DNA from: an uncultured Kouleothrix sp.
GTDB taxonomy: Bacteria; Chloroflexota; Chloroflexia; Chloroflexales; Roseiflexaceae
NCBI GenBank assembly: GCA_937858455.1
Contig: CALLYN010000432.1
Coordinates: 1 to 11,001 of the forward strand
Direction: 5' to 3'
DNA: 11,001 nt
Both the position numbers and the translations under genes were made by a program. Shown here piece by piece: positions 5,861 through 11,001 of this stretch. The notes below the pieces were generated by a model. The model ran no database searches. It saw nothing but the letters and a program-made list of their open reading frames with translations, and had not been told where the DNA came from. Numbering within the stretch: position 1 is the stretch's first letter; every line of letters starts with the position of its first letter.

Positions 5861-7401
5861 TACATGGGCGAAATCCCGTGCTTCTTGGGAACGTGCCGCT
5901 CGCGCTTCGAGAGCGTCAGCTCGAGCGCGCGGATCAGGATGCGCCGGCTGTCGCGCGGCTCGATCACGTCGTCGATCAGGCCGCGCGCGGCGGCCACGTA
6001 CGGGTTATTGAAGCGCTCTTCGTAGTCGGCCACCAGCTCCTTGCGCCGCGCGGTCGGGTTCGGGGCGGCCTTCACTTCGCCCTGGAACAGGATGTTCACC
6101 GCGCCCTCGGCGCCCATCACGGCGATCTCGGCATTCGGCCAGGCGTAGAGCAGGTCGCCGCGCAGGCCCTTGCTGCTCATCACGCAGTAGGCGCCGCCGT
6201 AGCTCTTGCGCAGGATCAGCATCAGCTTGGGCACGGTGGCCTCGCTGTAGGCGTAGATCATGCGCGCGCCGTTGCGAATGATGCCGCCGTACTCCTGGTT
6301 GGTGCCGGGCAGGAAGCCAGGAACGTCTTGCAGCGTGATGATCGGGATGTTATAGGCATCGCAGATGCGGATGAAGTGGGTGGCCTTGATCGAGGCCTTG
6401 ATATCGACAGTGCCGGCCAGCACCATGGGCTGGTTAGCGACAATGCCGACCACCCAGCCGTTCAGGCGCGCGAAGCCCACGACCATGTTCTCGGCCCACA
6501 GCGCGTGCACCTCGAGGAAGCGCCCGTCGTCGACGACGCTGGCGATCACCTGGCGCACGTCGTAGGGCTTGTGCGAGTCGGTCGGCACCAGCTCTTCAAG
6601 CTCGGGGCAGCGCCGATCGGGGTCGTCGGTAGGCGGGACGTAGGGCGGGTCGTCCTGGTTGTTCGATGGCAGGTAGCTCAGCAGGTCGCGCACGCTCGCG
6701 AGGCACTGGTGGTCGTCTTTGGCCAGGAAGTGGCTCACGCCGCTCTCTTTGCTGTGCACCAGGCCGCCGCCAAGCTCTTCCTGGCTCACGTCCTCCTGCA
6801 TCACGGCCTTGACCACATTCGGCCCGGTGATGAACATATAGCTGTTCTCGGTCATGAACACAAAGTCGGTGAGCGCGGGCGAGTATACCGCGCCGCCGGC
6901 GCATGGGCCGAGGATCACCGAGATCTGCGGGATGACGCCCGATGCCTCGCAGTTGGCGTCGAAAATCCGGGCGTAGCCGCCCAGGCTATCGACGCCCTCC
7001 TGGATGCGCGCGCCGCCGCTGTCGTTCATGGCGATGAACGGGCAGCCGTACTGCAGGGCCATGCGCATGGCCTTGACGATCTTGTTGGCGTGCATCTCGC
7101 CGAGCGAGCCGCCCATCACCGCGGCGTCCTGGGCGGCGGCAAAGACACGGCGGCCGTTCACCAGGCCGAAGCCGGTAACAACGCCATCGCCATAGCGCGA
7201 TTGCTTGCCGCCCATGTAGCTGTCGTAGCGCGGCGTCACCAGCGTGTCGATCTCGGTGAAGGTGCCGGGGTCGAACAAGGTGTCGATCCGCTCGCGGGCG
7301 GTCAGGCGCCCTTTCTTATGCTGCGAGTCGCGGTCTTTCTCCGAACCGGCCGCAATCGCCTTCCGATCGCGCAGCTTGCGCACATAATCTTCCATTTCCA
7401 T
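5860..7401 (-). CDS. Acyl-CoA carboxylase carboxyltransferase (acetyl/propionyl-CoA carboxylase beta type)
   Basis: 513 residues, the usual length for propionyl-CoA carboxylase beta-like chains with fused N- and C-terminal crotonase-fold halves. It transfers the carboxyl group from carboxybiotin to an acyl-CoA. Visible motifs include KGRLTARERID (30-40), NDSGGARIQEGVDSLGGYARIF (126-147), the first oxyanion region LGPCAGGAVYSPAL (164-177), LQDVPGFLPGTNQEYGGIIRNGA (357-379) and LRKSYGGAYCVMSSK (397-411). Known enzymes carry Asp (propionyl-CoA preference) or Ile (broader, acetyl-CoA-using) at the GGAYxVM position; this one has Cys406, so substrate choice cannot be read directly. The position in an operon with a polyketide-type synthase favours making malonyl-CoA or a substituted malonyl-CoA extender. 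The start at 7401 has GGAG about 10 bases upstream; the second Met at 7395 is possible. It lies 68 bases after the phosphopantetheinyl transferase gene. Confidence 0.92.
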   Translation of the reverse strand: MEMEDYVRKLRDRKAIAAGSEKDRDSQHKKGRLTARERIDTLFDPGTFTEIDTLVTPRYDSYMGGKQSRYGDGVVTGFGLVNGRRVFAAAQDAAVMGGSLGEMHANKIVKAMRMALQYGCPFIAMNDSGGARIQEGVDSLGGYARIFDANCEASGVIPQISVILGPCAGGAVYSPALTDFVFMTENSYMFITGPNVVKAVMQEDVSQEELGGGLVHSKESGVSHFLAKDDHQCLASVRDLLSYLPSNNQDDPPYVPPTDDPDRRCPELEELVPTDSHKPYDVRQVIASVVDDGRFLEVHALWAENMVVGFARLNGWVVGIVANQPMVLAGTVDIKASIKATHFIRICDAYNIPIITLQDVPGFLPGTNQEYGGIIRNGARMIYAYSEATVPKLMLILRKSYGGAYCVMSSKGLRGDLLYAWPNAEIAVMGAEGAVNILFQGEVKAAPNPTARRKELVADYEERFNNPYVAAARGLIDDVIEPRDSRRILIRALELTLSKRERHVPKKHGISPM

Positions 7402-7469
7402 AGGGCTGTAGCTCCGTCGCCGCCATGCCGCGCGCTGTGCCTCGGTATGGCGATGCTTGTTTGATTTTG

Positions 7470-8186
7470 TCAGGGCGCGCGCGTCTGCGCCAGCGTCAGC
7501 ACGTAGTCGCCTACCACCTGCCACCACCCCTCGAGCGGGCCGGCGGCCGGCGCAGCCTGCACGGTCAGCGGCGCCCACGCCAGCCGGCCGCTTGGCGCCG
7601 GGCCAAGCGTGATCGACACGCTGCGCGTATCGACGGTGAGGCCCAGCCGCAGCGCCTTGAGCACGGCTTCTTTCGCGCTCCAGATCAGCGTCACAAGGAT
7701 GTCGCGGGTGGCGGGCGGGGCAGCGTGCAGCTGCGCCAGCTCGTGCGCGGTGAAGTAATCTTCGGCGAACACCGGGGCGCGCGGCTCGATCCGCTCGATG
7801 TCGGCGCCGACGTGAAAACGGCCGCCGTCGCTCAGGGCGCAGAAAGCGTGGCCGTTGCAGTGGCTGATCGACAGCGAGAGCGCCTGCAGGTTGTAGAGCG
7901 CCGAGAGCCGGTGCGAGTCGTCGGCGAGCAGCTGCGGCGCGCCGTCGGGGGCGCTGGTCACCACAATCTGTTCGAGTGGGATCTGCACGCCGCTATGCTG
8001 CGCGATATACGCCTGCACCAGCCGTTTGGCCGTCCAGCGGCCGAGCAGCCAGTCGTGCCGGCGCTTCTCGATCGGCATAGCCGCGAGCCGGCGCTGCTCG
8101 CTTGGGCTCAGCAGCCCGGTTGGCGCGAGGCCGCGCCGCAGATCGGGGTGGGCAATGCTCGATTGTACTAACCAGTCGATCATCAT
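7470..8186 (-). CDS. Sfp-type 4'-phosphopantetheinyl transferase
   Basis: 238 residues, the size of the two-lobed Sfp/Gsp/HetI class. It converts apo acyl-carrier protein to holo form by attaching phosphopantetheine from CoA. The N-lobe contains LLGRWTAKRLVQ (about 47-58), and LSISHCNGHAFCAL (about 104-117) is the phosphate-binding SHxxG-like segment. VGADIERIE (about 126-134) supplies the Mg-binding Asp and Glu, in the place of the usual G-I-D-x-E. IWSAKEAVLKALRLGL (about 168-183) is the W/FxxKEAxxK signature. ATG codons occur at 8186 and 8183 behind only a weak GAGA; either is possible, and the frame is open further upstream without family resemblance. It follows the synthase gene by 104 bases on the same strand, so its natural target is probably the ACP of that synthase. 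Confidence 0.9.
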   Translation of the reverse strand: MMIDWLVQSSIAHPDLRRGLAPTGLLSPSEQRRLAAMPIEKRRHDWLLGRWTAKRLVQAYIAQHSGVQIPLEQIVVTSAPDGAPQLLADDSHRLSALYNLQALSLSISHCNGHAFCALSDGGRFHVGADIERIEPRAPVFAEDYFTAHELAQLHAAPPATRDILVTLIWSAKEAVLKALRLGLTVDTRSVSITLGPAPSGRLAWAPLTVQAAPAAGPLEGWWQVVGDYVLTLAQTRAP

Positions 8187-8203
8187 ACGATCTCGGTAGA
8201 AGG

Positions 8204-8263
8204 CCGAAGCACCCGCCCCACACTGCTCGCGCGCAATTGCGTGATGCCAGGCGGATGCTTCGG
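8204..8263. repeat. Imperfect inverted repeat with central palindrome in the synthase/PPTase spacer
   Basis: CCGAAGCACCCGCC (8204-8217) and GGCGGATGCTTCGG (8250-8263) are reverse complements with one mismatch out of 14. The intervening 32 bases contain the perfect palindrome CGCAATTGCG (8232-8241). The element fills most of the 104-base gap (8187-8290) between the two genes. It would fold as a large stem in the operon mRNA or could be a dispersed palindromic repeat. It lacks T-tracts, so it is not an obvious intrinsic terminator. Confidence 0.65.
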
Positions 8264-8290
8264 ACTTACGCTGTGCGGGCTGCCAAGGTT

Positions 8291-11001
8291 CTACAGGCTC
8301 ACCTGGCCCGGCAGCTGCACGGTGCGGTAGGCCTTGAGCTCGATATACAGGTTGCCGCTTTCGTCGACGACGCGGGCGTTGAAGGCCGCGCCGCCGGCCA
8401 GCGCCTCGACCAGCGCGAACAGCCGCGCGCCGTTCGCCTGAGCCGGCTGCCGGTAGGTTGTCACCGACCCGACCGCCAGCGGCAGCGCCATCACGCCTTT
8501 GTTGGCGATCTCCCACACTCCGGCGGTCTGGAAGCACAGCTCGATCAGCCGCGGCGCCATCAGCGATTCGGCCTCGGCCGGCGCGCTGTTGGGCGGCAGA
8601 TCGTGCGCCATCAAGCCCACCGCGCGGTCGCCCTCGATCAGCGCGCGCTCGAGCACCTGGTAGGCCGGGCCGTGGAAGTAGATCCGGTAGATCGCGTCGC
8701 GCCCGATTTCGCGCGGGCTGCCGAGCTGCCAGAGCGGCTCGGTCAGCGTCTCGGGCAGGGCGTGGGCCAGCAGCACCGTGGCGGTGAAGTGCAGGTCCAC
8801 GCGCTCGGGCAGGCCCGGCCGGGCCGGCTCGGTCACCGAGCGCAGCGCGGTGTAGGCCACCAGCTGGCCATCTCCGGCCGGGCGCAGGCTGGCGCTCAGG
8901 CGCAGCGTGCGCGGCTGGTGGCGGTAGAACTTGAACGGGCTGTGGAACTGCTCGGTGAGCGCCGCGACGCGGTAGCCCGGCGCCAGCAAGCTGGCAAGCT
9001 CGGCGAACGCCTCGGTGCCCATCACGCCCGGCAGCACCGGCACGCCATCGATCTGATGATCGAACAGAAACGGCTGCTGCTGCGGATCGAGCGTGGTCGC
9101 CACTTCCAGCCCGCCATACAGCTTGGCGGCCACAACCTGGCCAAGCATGAGCAGCGGCGGGTCGCGCCGGGCCAGCTCGGCCGCGAGCTTCTCGGTGTCC
9201 AGGCCGCCGGTGGGGTCGAACTCGGCGGTGAGAATGCCGAGCCGCTGGCCGACGACAATTTCGCCGCGGAAGCCGCTGCCCACCAGCTCGCGCCGGATGG
9301 TCGGGATGCCAATCTCAGGCGGCAGCATATCGATCCCGGCCATCTCCATGATCTTGGGGATCGAGCCGCGCGTGGCCATACCGATGCCGCCCCAGGCGGT
9401 CCAGTCGATCACGATCGCGCGGGTGTCGGGCCGCCAGCCGCGCATGCTGCTGCTGATCTTGCACAGCAGGTCGTTCGCCGCGCTGTAGTCGGTCTGGCCG
9501 CTGTTGCCAAAGCGCCCCGCCACCGAGCTGAACGCCACGGTGGCGCCGATCGGCATGCCCTTGGCGGCCTTCAGCAGGCTGAAGAAGCCGTCGGCCTTGA
9601 TATCGAACACCAGCGCGAACTCCTCGGGCGCCTTGTCGGCCAGGCCGCGGCTGATCTCGATACCGCCGGCGTGCAGCAGCACGTCGATCTTGCCATAGCG
9701 CGAGCGCACGTCGTCGATCGCCGTGGCTACGGCCGCCTCGTCGAGCAGGTTGACGCTGTGGTAGTGCGCGGTGCCGCCGGCCGCCTGAACCGTCTCGATC
9801 GCGCGCAGCGCCGCCTCGGATCGCTCGATCCCCATGATCTTCTTGTCGACCATCACCGGCGTCGGGCGCTCGCCGGCGGCCTTGAACTCGTCGATCAGCT
9901 TGCGCTTGAGCGCCTCTTTATCGCTGCGGAACAGCGCGATGTTCGCGTCGTCGGCGGCGGGCGCGGGCGTCAGGTCGAGCAGGTAGAATATGCCGCCGCT
10001 GGCCTGCGCCAGGTCGCCCACGATCGCGCTGGTGATGCCGCCGGCCGCGCCTGTAACCACGAACACGCTGTCGTGGCCGAGCGCCAGGCCGCCGCTGGCC
10101 GCGCCCAGGTCGAGCGGCTGCTCGTCCAGGGTGACGGTGTAGCGCAGGCCCTCGCGGTAGCCGATCTCAACCGCGCCGGGGTCGCCGAGCGTCTCGGCGA
10201 TCAGCAGGTCGGCCGGCTCGGCGGTCTTGCGGCTGGCCTCGAAGTCTACCGCTTTCACCAGCACCTCGGGCTGCTCGCGCTTGTAGGCTTTGGTGAAGCC
10301 GGTGACCGCGCCGCCTAGCGGGGCCAGCGCGCCGGCCGGGCCATAGCCGTGCAGGCCACCCAGGCGCGTCGCCGAAACCAGGAAGGTGTTCGGGCCGGTC
10401 ACCTGGCCGCACAGCATGCGCATAACCAGGTGCAGGTTCTTGACGCGCTGGCGGGTCAGCTCGCGCCAGGCCTTCAGCGTCAGGTCCTCGATCGCCGGCT
10501 CGGCGTCGAGCGCCGGCAGCCAGTACACGCCCTGGATGCTGCCGTGGGCAGTGCTGGCGTGCAGCTGCGCTTCGAGCACCTCGGCATCTTGCTGCGGGTC
10601 GATCTCGAAGATCGTGGCGCCACGCCGCTCGAGCCGGCTCGCCAGCGCCTTGCCGACGCCGCCGCGATCCATCACAACAACGATCCGGCTGCCACCGTCG
10701 ATCTGCACGCCGGTGGGCTTACACAGGTCGAGCGGCGGCCGCAGCGCCGGAACCGCCACGCGCCGCGGCGCTTTGTTCGCCTCTTCAAGCGAGTATGTGG
10801 TGGCCGGGCTCGCTGCCGGAACCGGCGCCGCCGTCGCTACAGCCGCTGGCTCGGCCGCAGGCTCGGCAGCTACCGGCGCGGCAGCCGGGGCCGTAGGCGC
10901 CGCCAGGTCGGGGCGCTGGTCGTAGACGAACTGGATCACCTTGGCCAGCGTCGGGTAGTCGCGCAGCTTCAGGTTCTCGATCCGCTCGATATTGAACGCC
11001 G
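8291..11001 (-). CDS. Type I iterative polyketide/PUFA-synthase-like protein, C-terminal part (ACP end-KR-DH), 5' partial
   Basis: 902 residues are visible and the frame remains open through the window edge. The first residues (IERIENLKLRDYPTLAKVIQ, about 4-23) are the last helices of an acyl-carrier domain, so a GTG at 10939 is not the start. The Ser carrying phosphopantetheine, and presumably ketosynthase and acyltransferase domains, lie upstream outside the window. An Ala/Pro-rich linker spans about 33-66. The ketoreductase region (about 95-560) has a non-catalytic first half, then FVVTGAAGGITSA (313-325) and the catalytic FSSVAG Ser and Tyr505 in DYSAAND. The dehydratase (about 640-890) has FDHQIDGVPVLPGV, with His648 as the expected base. 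Its partner motif is LIELCFQTAG, with Glu820 where Asp is more usual. Overall order resembles the PfaA/secondary-lipid synthase group, so a fatty-acid-like product is likely. The stop is at 8291; PPTase and carboxylase genes follow on the same strand. Confidence 0.85.
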   Translation of the reverse strand, partial: AFNIERIENLKLRDYPTLAKVIQFVYDQRPDLAAPTAPAAAPVAAEPAAEPAAVATAAPVPAASPATTYSLEEANKAPRRVAVPALRPPLDLCKPTGVQIDGGSRIVVVMDRGGVGKALASRLERRGATIFEIDPQQDAEVLEAQLHASTAHGSIQGVYWLPALDAEPAIEDLTLKAWRELTRQRVKNLHLVMRMLCGQVTGPNTFLVSATRLGGLHGYGPAGALAPLGGAVTGFTKAYKREQPEVLVKAVDFEASRKTAEPADLLIAETLGDPGAVEIGYREGLRYTVTLDEQPLDLGAASGGLALGHDSVFVVTGAAGGITSAIVGDLAQASGGIFYLLDLTPAPAADDANIALFRSDKEALKRKLIDEFKAAGERPTPVMVDKKIMGIERSEAALRAIETVQAAGGTAHYHSVNLLDEAAVATAIDDVRSRYGKIDVLLHAGGIEISRGLADKAPEEFALVFDIKADGFFSLLKAAKGMPIGATVAFSSVAGRFGNSGQTDYSAANDLLCKISSSMRGWRPDTRAIVIDWTAWGGIGMATRGSIPKIMEMAGIDMLPPEIGIPTIRRELVGSGFRGEIVVGQRLGILTAEFDPTGGLDTEKLAAELARRDPPLLMLGQVVAAKLYGGLEVATTLDPQQQPFLFDHQIDGVPVLPGVMGTEAFAELASLLAPGYRVAALTEQFHSPFKFYRHQPRTLRLSASLRPAGDGQLVAYTALRSVTEPARPGLPERVDLHFTATVLLAHALPETLTEPLWQLGSPREIGRDAIYRIYFHGPAYQVLERALIEGDRAVGLMAHDLPPNSAPAEAESLMAPRLIELCFQTAGVWEIANKGVMALPLAVGSVTTYRQPAQANGARLFALVEALAGGAAFNARVVDESGNLYIELKAYRTVQLPGQVSL

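Noticed and set aside
5737..7464. Long plus-strand open frame antisense to the carboxyltransferase
   Set aside because: It is composition-driven (Val/His/Ala/Asp runs), and the opposite strand is a full-length carboxyltransferase with all expected motifs.
8102..10318. Very long plus-strand open frame (738 codons) antisense to the synthase
   Set aside because: It is rich in Arg, His, Gly, Ala and Asp, as expected for a GC-biased antisense frame, shows no domain, and lies entirely opposite recognisable ACP/KR/DH and PPTase coding sequence.
10937..10939. GTG at 10939 as start of the synthase gene
   Set aside because: The frame continues upstream to the window edge with a clear ACP C-terminal helix (IERIENLKLRDYPTL), so the gene extends beyond the window.

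Overview
High-GC bacterial DNA with two convergent gene blocks and an odd left end. The protein styles fit a Chloroflexota genome, perhaps Roseiflexaceae/Kouleothrix-like. That placement is an inference from gene content and GC-rich codon use; no marker gene is present to confirm it.

Left end (1 to about 560): the plus strand encodes the middle of a DUF4397 surface lipoprotein. Its lipobox lies at the window edge, and its second repeat stops abruptly near base 415. From there the minus strand reads as a well-formed secreted-protein start (552 downward: Shine-Dalgarno, signal peptide, AxA cleavage site). Two unrelated gene ends therefore run into each other, which suggests a chimeric join or a recent rearrangement.

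Plus-strand pair (815-3225): an alanine dehydrogenase/transhydrogenase-fold protein overlaps by ATGA a CoA-transferase of the acetate/4-hydroxybutyrate type. The dehydrogenase-like protein keeps the NAD site but has replaced three catalytic or substrate-binding residues. The CoA-transferase keeps its catalytic Glu. A strong hairpin (3285-3325) separates this pair from the minus-strand genes.

Centre (3380-3681): a small minus-strand gene for a 78-residue Ala/Pro-rich protein of unknown function has a strong Shine-Dalgarno that lies inside an inverted repeat.

Minus-strand operon (11001 down to 3800), in transcription order: a large iterative-type polyketide/PUFA-synthase-like protein (visible part ACP end, KR, DH; its upstream part lies outside the window), a Sfp-type phosphopantetheinyl transferase, an acyl-CoA carboxylase carboxyltransferase, a biotin carboxylase and a biotin carrier protein. 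The likely logic is that the carboxylase makes malonyl-CoA (or a substituted malonyl-CoA) as extender, the transferase activates the ACP, and the synthase makes a fatty-acid-like or polyketide product, probably a specialised lipid. The biotin carboxylase and the carboxyltransferase both carry unusual residues at positions normally diagnostic for catalysis or substrate choice. Two spacers in this operon carry sizeable inverted or tandem repeats, and a GC-rich hairpin follows the last gene.

No tRNA, rRNA, CRISPR array, transposase or phage gene was seen. No gene-free stretch exceeds 300 bases.
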